Shown here one piece after another: positions 1 to 6,415 of a stretch of 7,921 nt of DNA. This DNA comes from an uncultured bacterium. GTDB taxonomy: Bacteria > Planctomycetota > Phycisphaerae > Phycisphaerales > SM1A02. The first letter of the stretch is position 1; each line of letters begins with the position of its first letter. The notes below the pieces were generated by a model. That model was not told the origin of the DNA. It worked only from the letters and a program-made list of their open reading frames with translations, and did no database searches. The stretch spans positions 1 to 7,921 of the forward strand of contig CAIPQY010000008.1 in the NCBI GenBank assembly GCA_903867275.1. Reading direction: 5' to 3'. The position numbers and the translations under genes were made by a program.

Positions 1-736
1 CATGCGCATCTTCAACGCCGACGGCAGCGAGGCCCAGATGTGCGGCAACGGCATCCGTTGCGTGGCGCGCTACGCGGTGGAGCGCGGCCTGAGCGCGGCG
101 AATCCGTTGCAGGTGCAGACGGGGCGAGGCACCCTGTCGATTGCGTGGCGCGGTGGTGCGGCGTTCGAGGCCAGTGTGCAGATGGGTGCGCCGCGATTCG
201 CCTGCGGGGAGGTGCCGGCGCAGGTGCCCGGCGTTTCCGCGTCGGTGGAGGTGCTTGCATGGCGGTTGCCCGAGGCGTTCTGGCAGGGGTGCGAAGGCTC
301 GCGCGAGTGGATGCAGGCGTGCGGGCTTGAAGGCACGCTGTCGCTCGCGAGCATGGGCAATCCGCATGCGGTGCTGTGGTGTCGCGATGTTGCCGCGGTG
401 CCACTCGAGCGCGTGGGGCCGTTCATCGAACGCCACGGGTGGTTTCCAGAGCGCATCAACGCGCACTTCGCTTCGGTTGAATCGCCCGGCACGATCCACA
501 TGCGCACCTGGGAGCGTGGCAGCGGCATCACGCTGGCATGCGGCACCGGCGCCAGCGCGGTGGGTGCGGTGGCCCTGCGAGAAGGTCGCGTGCACGGACC
601 GATGCAGGTGCACTTGCCCGGCGGCGCGCTGCGCATCGAGTGGGGTGGCGGTGAAGCGTCGGTGGTGATGACCGGACCGGCCACCTTCGTGGCGGACCTT
701 GAACTTGCCGCGCACCTTGCGGCGGAGGCAGGCTGA
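1..736 (+). CDS. dapF: Diaminopimelate epimerase DapF, 5' end missing
   Basis: DapF interconverts LL- and meso-diaminopimelate without a cofactor, using two cysteines, one on each face of the substrate. It acts in the cytoplasm at the penultimate step of lysine synthesis and supplies meso-DAP for peptidoglycan. The visible 244 residues begin within the family signature NADGSEAQMCGNGIRC, where C14 (numbered from the first visible Met) is the first catalytic Cys. The second is C180 in ERGSGITLACGTGA. The conserved GNPHAV (119-124) and N153 of the substrate site are also present. Family members are about 270-285 residues, so some 60-70 N-terminal residues lie before the window; the ATG at base 2 is an internal methionine, not the start. 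The stop overlaps the next start (TGATG), which suggests translational coupling. No damage is visible in the part shown, and the assignment is secure. Confidence 0.96.
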   Translation, partial: MRIFNADGSEAQMCGNGIRCVARYAVERGLSAANPLQVQTGRGTLSIAWRGGAAFEASVQMGAPRFACGEVPAQVPGVSASVEVLAWRLPEAFWQGCEGSREWMQACGLEGTLSLASMGNPHAVLWCRDVAAVPLERVGPFIERHGWFPERINAHFASVESPGTIHMRTWERGSGITLACGTGASAVGAVALREGRVHGPMQVHLPGGALRIEWGGGEASVVMTGPATFVADLELAAHLAAEAG

Positions 737-1941
737 TGGCGCTTTCAACGATCGAGCGTTCCATGCGCGATGCGCTGCATGCCGCACAGGCCGACATGGT
801 TCGTCGTGTGGAGCAGATGGTGGCCATGCCGACCGGCTTTGGGCACACGGAGGGCCTGGATGCGCTGCGCGAACTGCTGCGTGCGCGGCTGGTGGCATTG
901 GGCGCCTCGATCGAGCTGGTGCCTGCCGACCCGCGCCCCACATGGGTGGATCATGCGCCGGGGCTTGATGCGCGTGCGCCAACGCTGATCGCGCGCCGCA
1001 CCGATGGCTGCAGTGGCCCGCACCTGCTGCTGTGCGCGCACATCGACACGGTGCACGATCCGCGCGGACCCTTTCAGGCACTGCAGCCACGCGGCGACGG
1101 CGCGTTGGTGGGCCCGGGCTGCGTGGACATGAAGGGCGGCGTGGAGGTGATGCTGAGCGCACTGGAGGCGCTTGAGCGCGCCGGCGTGCGCGCCGCCTGG
1201 ACGGTGCTGCTGGTGAGCGACGAGGAGAGCGGAAGCTTCGGCAGCGCCGCCGCGATCGCGCGCGAGGCGGCGAAGTACCACCGCGCCTTCGTGGTGGAAC
1301 CCGCCACGCCGAAGGGTGATCTGGTGGTGCAGCGGTCTGGCAGCGGGCAGTTCGTCATCGAGGCCTTTGGGCGCGCCGCGCATGCGGGGCGCGACTTCGC
1401 CAGCGGCGTGAGCGCTGTGCAGGCCCTCGCCAAGGCGGTGCTTGCGGCGGGTGCGCTGGCGGATGCCGGCAAGGGCCACATCGTGAACATCGGGCCGCTG
1501 CAGGGGGGCGTGGCCACCAACATCGTGCCGGATGCGGCGCGCGCGTGGGGCAACATGCGCTTCCCCGACGAGGCCGCTGGCCGCGCGTTGTGCGAGTCGA
1601 TCGCTGCGCTGGCAAGCGGAGGCGAGCGTGATGTGCCGCGCGTGCGTGTGCAGCATGTGCTGAACCGCCCGGCCAAGCCCTGCACCGATGCGGTGCGTGC
1701 GCTGGGCGAGCGCGCGCAGGCGGTGGCGGCGGATCTTGGCCTGCAGGTGGGGCTTGCCTCCACCGGCGGCGTGAGCGACGCCAACATGATCCAGCACGCG
1801 GGGCCGCCCACGCTGGATGGGCTTGGCGTGCGCGGCGGCAACCTGCATCGTGACGACGAATTCATGTGGCCAGACAGCCTGCCCGAACGGGCGTCGCTGC
1901 TCGCCATCCTGCTCGCGCGCGAGTCGGCGCTGCCGGCCTGA
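736..1941 (+). CDS. M20 family zinc peptidase, carboxypeptidase G2-like
   Basis: This 401-residue protein is a cytoplasmic-type M20 metallohydrolase with no signal peptide. It shows the two-zinc site in the expected order: H102 and D104 in AHIDTV, bridging D131 in GPGCVDMKGG, general base E163 and ligand E164 in SDEESGS, E188 in VVEPA, and the last ligand H371 in GGNLHRDDEF. The lid/dimerisation domain lies at about 195-305 and carries the substrate-contacting His in GRAAHAG and the TNIVPDAARAWGNMRFP strand. M20 enzymes remove acyl groups or C-terminal amino acids (ArgE, DapE, CPG2, aminoacylases). The spacing and the GPG-DMKGG form resemble CPG2/glutamate-carboxypeptidase members more than DapE. 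The start is fixed by the TGATG overlap with dapF. That overlap hints at a role near diaminopimelate or peptidoglycan-peptide metabolism, but the substrate cannot be read from the sequence. Confidence 0.93.
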   Translation: MALSTIERSMRDALHAAQADMVRRVEQMVAMPTGFGHTEGLDALRELLRARLVALGASIELVPADPRPTWVDHAPGLDARAPTLIARRTDGCSGPHLLLCAHIDTVHDPRGPFQALQPRGDGALVGPGCVDMKGGVEVMLSALEALERAGVRAAWTVLLVSDEESGSFGSAAAIAREAAKYHRAFVVEPATPKGDLVVQRSGSGQFVIEAFGRAAHAGRDFASGVSAVQALAKAVLAAGALADAGKGHIVNIGPLQGGVATNIVPDAARAWGNMRFPDEAAGRALCESIAALASGGERDVPRVRVQHVLNRPAKPCTDAVRALGERAQAVAADLGLQVGLASTGGVSDANMIQHAGPPTLDGLGVRGGNLHRDDEFMWPDSLPERASLLAILLARESALPA

Positions 1942-1951
1942 TTCGATTCAG
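1938..1951. other. Convergent gene junction with near-palindrome over both stop codons
   Basis: The plus-strand peptidase gene and the minus-strand DegT-like gene end 6 bases apart. Both TGA stops sit inside CTGATTCGATTCAG, which is symmetric except for one mismatched T/T pair on each side of the central TCGA. The stem would be weak and has no T-run, so it is not a convincing intrinsic terminator. I see no other terminator between these converging genes. Confidence 0.4.
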
Positions 1952-3108
1952 TCGCGCGACACGCCCACGCGACCCATGAGCAGTCGCAGCGAGTCGCACA
2001 CCTCGTCCAGTTCCGTGTCGGTGATGCGCTCGAAGAATGGCAGCGCCAGCGTGCGATGCGCCAGGCGTTCCGCCACCGGGAAGTCGCCCGGCTGATGACC
2101 CAGTGCCTTGCGCACATGGGGCAGCAGCGCCGCACACGGCCACCAGTCGGCCGCACCGATGTCGAGCCGGTGCAGGCCGTCGATGATGAAGTCGCGGTCT
2201 TCCTTGGTGAACCGATCGGACAGGCGCACCACGAAACTGCTCCAACTCATGGAGCAGCCTTCGGGAGCGCTTGGAAGGATCAGGTCGGGTTCGGCGGCCA
2301 GGCGGCGCACGTAGGCATCGGCCACCTCGGCGCGACGCTCCATGCTGCGGTCGAGACGGTGCAGCTGGCTCACGCCAAGCGCCGCGTTCATCTCGGGCAG
2401 ACGCGCGTCGTAGCCGTCGTAGGCATGCTGCAGGCGCGTGCCGAGTTCCTGCGGCTGATCCGGGAAGCTGAAGCGATCCACGCGGCCCTGATGGCGCATG
2501 GCGCGGCATGCGGCGGCCAGATGATCGTCGTGGGTGACGATCATGCCGCCTTCGCCGGTGGTGATGGGCCGATTGGTGAAGAAGCCGAAGCACGCCAGGC
2601 GACCGAAGCGGCCCACGTTGTCGCTGCCGTAGGTGCAGCCCAGGCCCTCGGTGGCGTTCTCCACCATCGGGATCTCCAGACGCGAGCACAGCGCGATGAG
2701 CTCGGGCATGCCTGCGGGGCTGCCGAAGGTTTCCGCCACCAGCATGCCGCGCGTGCGGCTGGTGGCGGCCTTCTCGGCCTTGCGCACGTCCATGTTCAGG
2801 GTGGCGGGATCGGCGTCCACGAACACCGGTCGCGCGCCCACGTGCAGCACCGCGTTCACGTTGCTGCTGTAGGCGAAGGCGCTCACCAGCACCTCGTCGC
2901 CGGTGCCGATGCCGAGCGCCTTCAGTGCGATCTCCATGGCGATCGAGCCGCTGGCCATGCCCACGGCGTGTGGCCGGCGCGTGCGTTCGGCCATGGCGTG
3001 TTCGAAGGCGAGCAGGTCGGTGCCCATCGTGAGTCGGCCGGAACGCAGCGAGGCGGTCACGGCATCGAAGTCGGTGGGCTCGAGCGCGGGTTGGTGCAGG
3101 GGGATCAT
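1948..3108 (-). CDS. DegT/DnrJ/EryC1/StrS-fold protein with altered PLP site
   Basis: At 386 residues it has the full length and layout of the PLP-dependent sugar aminotransferases that make amino sugars for surface polysaccharides. Visible family landmarks are the N-terminal RSGRLTMG, a phosphate-site SGS (53-55), GARPVFVDAD (91-100), ITTGEGGM (182-189), GYDARLPEMNAALG (232-245) and a C-terminal FPVAERLA...LALPFF. Key catalytic positions are changed. The Schiff-base lysine, normally in FYPNKQITTGEGG, is R180 (codon 2569-2571). The Asp that pairs with the PLP ring nitrogen, normally in IEDxxxALG, is N151. The GYN asparagine is D234. The reading frame is intact and flanking motifs are well kept, so this looks like altered function rather than decay: perhaps a partner subunit, a sensor, or a different chemistry. 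The start follows the upstream gene's stop by 7 bases with no clear Shine-Dalgarno, so coupling is likely. Fold assignment is firm; activity is unknown. Confidence 0.92.
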   Translation of the reverse strand: MIPLHQPALEPTDFDAVTASLRSGRLTMGTDLLAFEHAMAERTRRPHAVGMASGSIAMEIALKALGIGTGDEVLVSAFAYSSNVNAVLHVGARPVFVDADPATLNMDVRKAEKAATSRTRGMLVAETFGSPAGMPELIALCSRLEIPMVENATEGLGCTYGSDNVGRFGRLACFGFFTNRPITTGEGGMIVTHDDHLAAACRAMRHQGRVDRFSFPDQPQELGTRLQHAYDGYDARLPEMNAALGVSQLHRLDRSMERRAEVADAYVRRLAAEPDLILPSAPEGCSMSWSSFVVRLSDRFTKEDRDFIIDGLHRLDIGAADWWPCAALLPHVRKALGHQPGDFPVAERLAHRTLALPFFERITDTELDEVCDSLRLLMGRVGVSRD

Positions 3109-3115
3109 GGTTGTC

Positions 3116-4597
3116 TCAGCGGGGGGTCAGCTTCGGGGTGGCTTGCGCGACTTTGTTGCTCTGCTTCAGGAAGAGCCAGGCGGCCTGCATCTGGATGGGT
3201 TCCTCCACGCGTCCGCCACCGCCGCCGATGCGGCCCAACTCCACGAGTTCCGCGGGGCTGAGCGTGGGGGAGGCCTTCGCGATGGTGACCAGCGCCATGC
3301 TCTCGCCGCGCTGCGCAAGCTTGCCGCGCACCATGCGCGCGAACTTGGCCGCCTCGGGCGTGCCCAGGTCGCACATGGCCGCCACGATCGATTCCGGAAC
3401 GAAGGGCTTGCCGGAGAGTCGTGTGACGCGCGGAATCAGATCCTCCGGAGCGAAGCCGATCAGTTGCTGGGCCGCCAGCGCCGACAGGAGGCGATCGGTC
3501 ATCGATGGCGCATCGATGCTGTCCAGACGGTCGATCGCGCGCAGCAGCATGATGCGTCGCGTCTCGGGCGGAAGCTTGCTGGCCTGTCGCACGGCCCACT
3601 CCGCGGCCGCGCGATTGCCCGACTCCATGAGCGCGGTCAGCGCCGGAGCGGCATCGGTGTTCGGTGTGCGAAGCGCCTGCCCGGCATTCGCGATGGCGTC
3701 GGGCACACCCTGACCGCCGCGCAGCACGTCGAAGTCGCTTGCCTGCATCGCATCGTCGGCGGCGAGCATGAGCAGGCCTGCCTGCACCAGGTTGGTCACG
3801 CCGCGATCGGATTGGGCCATGGCCAGCAGCGCCTCGCGTCCCGCGGCCGGCGACACCTTCAGCGCGGCGGCGATGGCGCCGATGCGATCCGCGCCCTTCG
3901 AGTCCTTCGTGAGCGTCAGCAGCGCCTCCGCCGCCTTGGCCAGTTCGTAGTGGCGACTTGCATCGGCGAGGCGTCGCAGCAGATCGGTGCGCTCGGCGGG
4001 ATCGACCTCGTCGAGACGCTTGGTGAAGGCTTCCCAGCGCGCCTGATCGCCCTTCTCGAGCATCAGCAGGTCGGCGAGGCCGGCGACTTCGGCGGTGTTC
4101 GACGCACTGGCATCGCCAAGCATCGCGGCGTCCCATGGCTCATGCAGTCGATGCAGTTCGGCCACCAGCAGTGCGCGGTCGTACGCGGTCAGCTCCTTGT
4201 TCGCGAGCAGCGTGCGGATGCCTTCCGGCTTCAGCAGGCCAAGGCCCAGGCATTCGGTGATGGCCACGGTGCGCAGTGGTGCGTCACCCAGCTTCAGCAG
4301 CAGCGCGGGATCGGCGCCGCGCTCACCGGCGATCTCGGCAAGGCCCAGGAATCCATCGATGCGCATGGGCGGCTGCGGGGCCTTCAGCAGCGCCTCGAAG
4401 ATCGGCTTCATGGCCGGATCCTTCAGCGCGCGAAGCGACACCAGCAGCGTGTGCTGCACACCGGAGTCCTGATAGGTGATCGCCTGCCGCAGCGACAGCA
4501 CGGCGGCATCGGTCGGCTCCACCTTCTGGGCCATCACCGTCTGGCACGGCGCAATCGCGAGTGCGGCCAGCAGCGGAGCGATGCAGAAGCGCTTCAT
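3116..4597 (-). CDS. Secreted alpha-helical repeat-like protein, unknown function
   Basis: I do not recognise this 493-residue protein. The N-terminus is a clear Sec signal peptide: MKRF, a hydrophobic core of A, L and I to about residue 17, then a likely signal peptidase I cut after VMA (A23). Cys18 is preceded by Pro, so a lipobox is unlikely. The mature part is rich in Ala and Leu and reads as a long run of short amphipathic helices, with repeated ALLAxA, AxLLxL and PAELVEL-like turns, which suggests a HEAT/ARM- or TPR-like solenoid. No catalytic motif or further membrane segment is seen. A poly-Gly stretch (GRIGGGGGR) lies near the C-terminus. The open frame continues 83 codons upstream into dnaA, but that part is Arg-rich with no secretion signal, so ATG 4597 is chosen. 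It lies 35 bases after dnaA and 7 before the DegT-fold gene. A periplasmic scaffold role is only inference. Confidence 0.85.
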   Translation of the reverse strand: MKRFCIAPLLAALAIAPCQTVMAQKVEPTDAAVLSLRQAITYQDSGVQHTLLVSLRALKDPAMKPIFEALLKAPQPPMRIDGFLGLAEIAGERGADPALLLKLGDAPLRTVAITECLGLGLLKPEGIRTLLANKELTAYDRALLVAELHRLHEPWDAAMLGDASASNTAEVAGLADLLMLEKGDQARWEAFTKRLDEVDPAERTDLLRRLADASRHYELAKAAEALLTLTKDSKGADRIGAIAAALKVSPAAGREALLAMAQSDRGVTNLVQAGLLMLAADDAMQASDFDVLRGGQGVPDAIANAGQALRTPNTDAAPALTALMESGNRAAAEWAVRQASKLPPETRRIMLLRAIDRLDSIDAPSMTDRLLSALAAQQLIGFAPEDLIPRVTRLSGKPFVPESIVAAMCDLGTPEAAKFARMVRGKLAQRGESMALVTIAKASPTLSPAELVELGRIGGGGGRVEEPIQMQAAWLFLKQSNKVAQATPKLTPR

Positions 4598-4603
4598 TCC
4601 GCG

Positions 4604-4632
4604 AGTGTAGCGGAGGTCGTTGTGATGGTCGT
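4604..4632 (-). promoter_or_regulatory. Candidate promoter for a leaderless transcript of the 4597 gene
   Basis: In the 35-base gap after dnaA, reading on the minus strand, ACGACC (4632-4627; shares GAC with the -35 consensus) is followed after 17 bases by TACACT (4609-4604), a TAnnnT -10 element. The -10 ends 6 bases before the ATG, which would place transcription start at or next to the start codon. No Shine-Dalgarno is seen before this ATG, consistent with a leaderless mRNA. The -35 match is poor. Confidence 0.35.
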
Positions 4633-6033
4633 TCAGCCGCGGCTCGTGCCGCGCAGCGTGTGACGCAGGCGAGCGGTGAGTTCGCGCACGGCCACTTCGC
4701 CGGCGGGTCCGGCGTCCACGCGCGCATCGGCGTCGAGCAGGCTCTGCACGCGTGCACAGGCGCCGTGCACCGCCGAGTGCGCCTCGCGGCCCAGGCCACG
4801 CGCGATCTCGGGGAAGCTCATCGCGGTCAGGTCGCGCGCCAGCCACGCCACCAGACCTCGGGCCAGCGCGACGCGGCGATGCCGGCCGCCGCCTCGAAGT
4901 TGATCAGGCTCCACGCCCAGATGCTGGCACGTGGTCGCGAGAATCTCGGGCAGCCGAACCGGCTGCGTGCCGCGCTGCGCGTCATCCTGCTGGAAGATGG
5001 CGCGCACCTCGCCCGCCGACACGGGGCCCGTCACCGAGGTGACGGCGCGCATGGCGTCGACGCGGCTGAGGATGCCCTCGATCTCGCGCGCACCGCCCAC
5101 GCAGCGCTCGGAGATGACGGTGCTGGCCTCTGGTGCCAGCCGAAGGCCGCGTCGCAGGGACAGTCGTTCCGCCAGCGTGTGCCGCGTGCCGGGATCGGGC
5201 GTCTCCACGCGCACCACCATGCCGGCCAGCATGCGGCTGACCAGCGACTGGCCGAACTTGCGGATCAGCCGTGGATGCTCGTCGCTCGCCAGCGCCACCT
5301 GTGCGCCCGCAAGATCCAGCGCGTCCAGCGTGTGCAGGAATTCGCTCTGCGTGGCGGCCTTGTCGGCCAGGAAGTGCACATCGTCGATCACCAGCAGATC
5401 CACGCGACGCATGCGGCCGCGGAAGCCGTCCACCTGACCCGCGCGCACGGCGTGGATGTACTCGTTGGTGAACTGCTCGGCCGGCACGTAGCGGATGCGT
5501 GCCTGCGGTGAATGCTCGCGACGCGCGCGGCACAGGCCCTGCAGCAGGTGCGTCTTGCCCACGCCGCAGCCGCCATGCACCACCAGGAAGCGGAGTTCGT
5601 CGTGCGCCTGCGCCATGCGGCGCGTTGCGTCCAGTGCGAGCTGATTCGCGGGGCCTGGCACGAATTCATCGAGACGACGCCACGCGTTGGAGCCATCGCG
5701 CCGCAGCGAGGGCCGCACGGTGGCTGTGCCGCGTTCACGAACGGGCTGTGCCGGCACCGCGTCGGTGCGCAGCGTCTCGGTGGGCGTCTGCACACGCCAT
5801 TGCACCGTGTCGCTTCCCAGCGCCTCGCGTGCAGCCGCCTGCAGTTCGCCACGGAAGTGTCGCTTGATCCAGTCGGCAACGAACTCGCTGCGCGTTTCAA
5901 CCTGCAGCTGACCCTCGTGCACGTGCAGGCGCGCCTCGCCATCGAACCACATGCTTGCGCGCCGTTCGCCGATCCGACTGCCCAGCATCGCGCGGATGCG
6001 GCCAGGCATGTCTTCGGCGAGGGCGTTTGGCAC
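4633..6033 (-). CDS. dnaA: Chromosomal replication initiator DnaA
   Basis: DnaA binds DnaA boxes at oriC, forms an ATP-dependent filament and opens the duplex. With the GTG start it has 466 residues. Domain I (about 8-75, with MWF and FVADWIKRHF) and a short linker come first. The AAA+ domain has Walker A GGCGVGKTHL (154-163), the YVPAEQFTNEYIHAVR block, Walker B LLVIDDVHFLADK (213-225), an arginine-finger SR (R267) and sensor II AREIEG (R316). Domain IV contains SFPEIARGLG followed by REAHSAVHGAC where most DnaAs have RDHTTVLHAC; the upstream PRQ is ARG. DNA-contacting positions are therefore diverged. I chose GTG 6033 because GGAGA lies 10 bases upstream and it directly precedes domain I. 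The frame stays open to ATG 6135, but the extra 34 residues are Arg/Pro/Ala-rich and unlike DnaA; ATG 6009 has no ribosome site. dnaN does not follow. Identification is secure, the start less so. Confidence 0.95.
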   Translation of the reverse strand: MPNALAEDMPGRIRAMLGSRIGERRASMWFDGEARLHVHEGQLQVETRSEFVADWIKRHFRGELQAAAREALGSDTVQWRVQTPTETLRTDAVPAQPVRERGTATVRPSLRRDGSNAWRRLDEFVPGPANQLALDATRRMAQAHDELRFLVVHGGCGVGKTHLLQGLCRARREHSPQARIRYVPAEQFTNEYIHAVRAGQVDGFRGRMRRVDLLVIDDVHFLADKAATQSEFLHTLDALDLAGAQVALASDEHPRLIRKFGQSLVSRMLAGMVVRVETPDPGTRHTLAERLSLRRGLRLAPEASTVISERCVGGAREIEGILSRVDAMRAVTSVTGPVSAGEVRAIFQQDDAQRGTQPVRLPEILATTCQHLGVEPDQLRGGGRHRRVALARGLVAWLARDLTAMSFPEIARGLGREAHSAVHGACARVQSLLDADARVDAGPAGEVAVRELTARLRHTLRGTSRG

Positions 6034-6048
6034 GGCGAGGGGATCTCC
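6034..6048 (-). promoter_or_regulatory. Ribosome binding site deciding the dnaA start
   Basis: On the minus strand GGAGA (6048-6044) precedes GTG 6033 by 10 bases. It is the best Shine-Dalgarno match among the possible dnaA starts (6135, 6132, 6033, 6009) and supports the shorter protein. Confidence 0.5.
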
Positions 6049-6268
6049 GAGGGCTCGAGGCGAATCCCTGCCGCCGCGCGGCAAGGGCACAGCACGGGCG
6101 GGCGCGCGTGCGCTCGTCCGGCATCCATCCATCAACTCGAATCCATTCGCAACCCCAGCGACGGCCCGGGTGGGGCGCGTTGCATGCGTGGGTCAGGCGG
6201 CGGGGAAGAGAAGGTGCGCCAGATCGGCGACCCTTCCACACGCGATTCGCGTCCTGCGAAGTGGGCGG

Positions 6269-6296
6269 AAGATAGACCGATTCTTCACAAGAGCAA
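6269..6296 (-). promoter_or_regulatory. Weak candidate dnaA promoter
   Basis: On the minus strand TTGCTC (6296-6291) is followed after 16 bases by TATCTT (6274-6269), about 235 bases before the chosen dnaA start. The -35 matches three consensus positions. The DnaA-box-like 9-mer at 6281-6289 lies between the two elements, which would suit autorepression if both are real. Confidence 0.25.
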
Positions 6297-6361
6297 GTGG
6301 CACGCGTGATGAAATTCCTGTCGCGCGCGGGAAGCAGCGCGAAACACGGCACTTCGCGCAC

Positions 6362-6374
6362 GAAGAAAAACTTC
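6362..6374. repeat. Small inverted repeat around an A5 run
   Basis: GAAG and CTTC flank five A residues (plus strand), giving a 4-bp stem with a 5-base loop just beside a DnaA-box-like site. It is too short to be a terminator and may be chance. It is recorded because it lies in the candidate origin. Confidence 0.3.
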
Positions 6375-6394
6375 TCCACCGTCGCATGATCGTG

Positions 6395-6415
6395 TTGTCC
6401 ACATCATGTGGATGA
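6395..6415. repeat. Head-to-head pair of DnaA-box-like 9-mers
   Basis: TTGTCCACA (6395-6403) and TGTGGATGA (6407-6415) are inverted around a 3-base spacer. The core TCCACAT-C-ATGTGGA (6398-6412) is a perfect 7-bp palindrome about one base. Each 9-mer differs from TTATCCACA at one position. The right-hand site lies inside the 3' end of the GNAT gene, and the palindrome contains that gene's stop codon (6404-6406). Confidence 0.5.

Larger units (their letters stand above)
6034..6403. other. Non-coding region upstream of dnaA, candidate oriC
   Basis: This 370-base stretch between the GNAT gene and dnaA is the only sizeable gap. Its dnaA-proximal half (to about 6200) is GC-rich; the distal half (about 6240-6400) has more A and T, including an A5 run at 6366-6370. 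DnaA-box-like 9-mers (consensus TTATCCACA) occur at 6232-6240 (CCTTCCACA), 6281-6289 (TTCTTCACA), 6372-6380 (TTCTCCACC) and 6395-6403 (TTGTCCACA), all on the plus strand, with TCATCCACA on the minus strand at 6415-6407. Most keep a CCACA core with weak 5' halves. Origins commonly lie beside dnaA, so this is a reasonable oriC or autoregulation candidate. No perfect box and no strongly AT-rich unwinding element is present, so it remains inference. Open frames crossing this stretch lack homology-like features and overlap real genes. Confidence 0.45.

Noticed and set aside
745..1848. Minus-strand open frame opposite the M20 peptidase
   Set aside because: Shadow of a gene with every M20 zinc ligand in place; the antisense product is His/Arg/Ala-rich.
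2056..3261. Long plus-strand open frame (401 codons) opposite the DegT-fold gene
   Set aside because: Translation is Gly/Ala/His/Arg-rich without recognisable motifs. It lies antisense to a clearly conserved protein and is a product of high GC content.
2903..4663. Plus-strand open frame of 586 codons opposite the secreted helical protein
   Set aside because: Composition is low-complexity Arg/Gln/His/Gly. The minus strand has a clean signal peptide and sensible composition here.
4598..4846. 83-codon N-terminal extension of the secreted helical protein
   Set aside because: Arg-rich, overlaps the dnaA 3' end, and would bury the signal peptide.
6034..6135. 34-residue N-terminal extension of DnaA from ATG 6135
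   Set aside because: Arg/Pro/Ala-rich with no match to domain I; GTG 6033 has a better ribosome site. Not fully excluded.
6121..6155. Repeated ATCCAT units as possible DnaA-trio or iteron elements
   Set aside because: Only a few irregular copies, which do not fit the trio consensus or spacing from a box.
5897..6379. Minus-strand frame beginning MEKFFFVREVPCF from GTG 6379
   Set aside because: It runs out of frame into dnaA, loses sensible composition after about 50 residues, and lies in the candidate origin.
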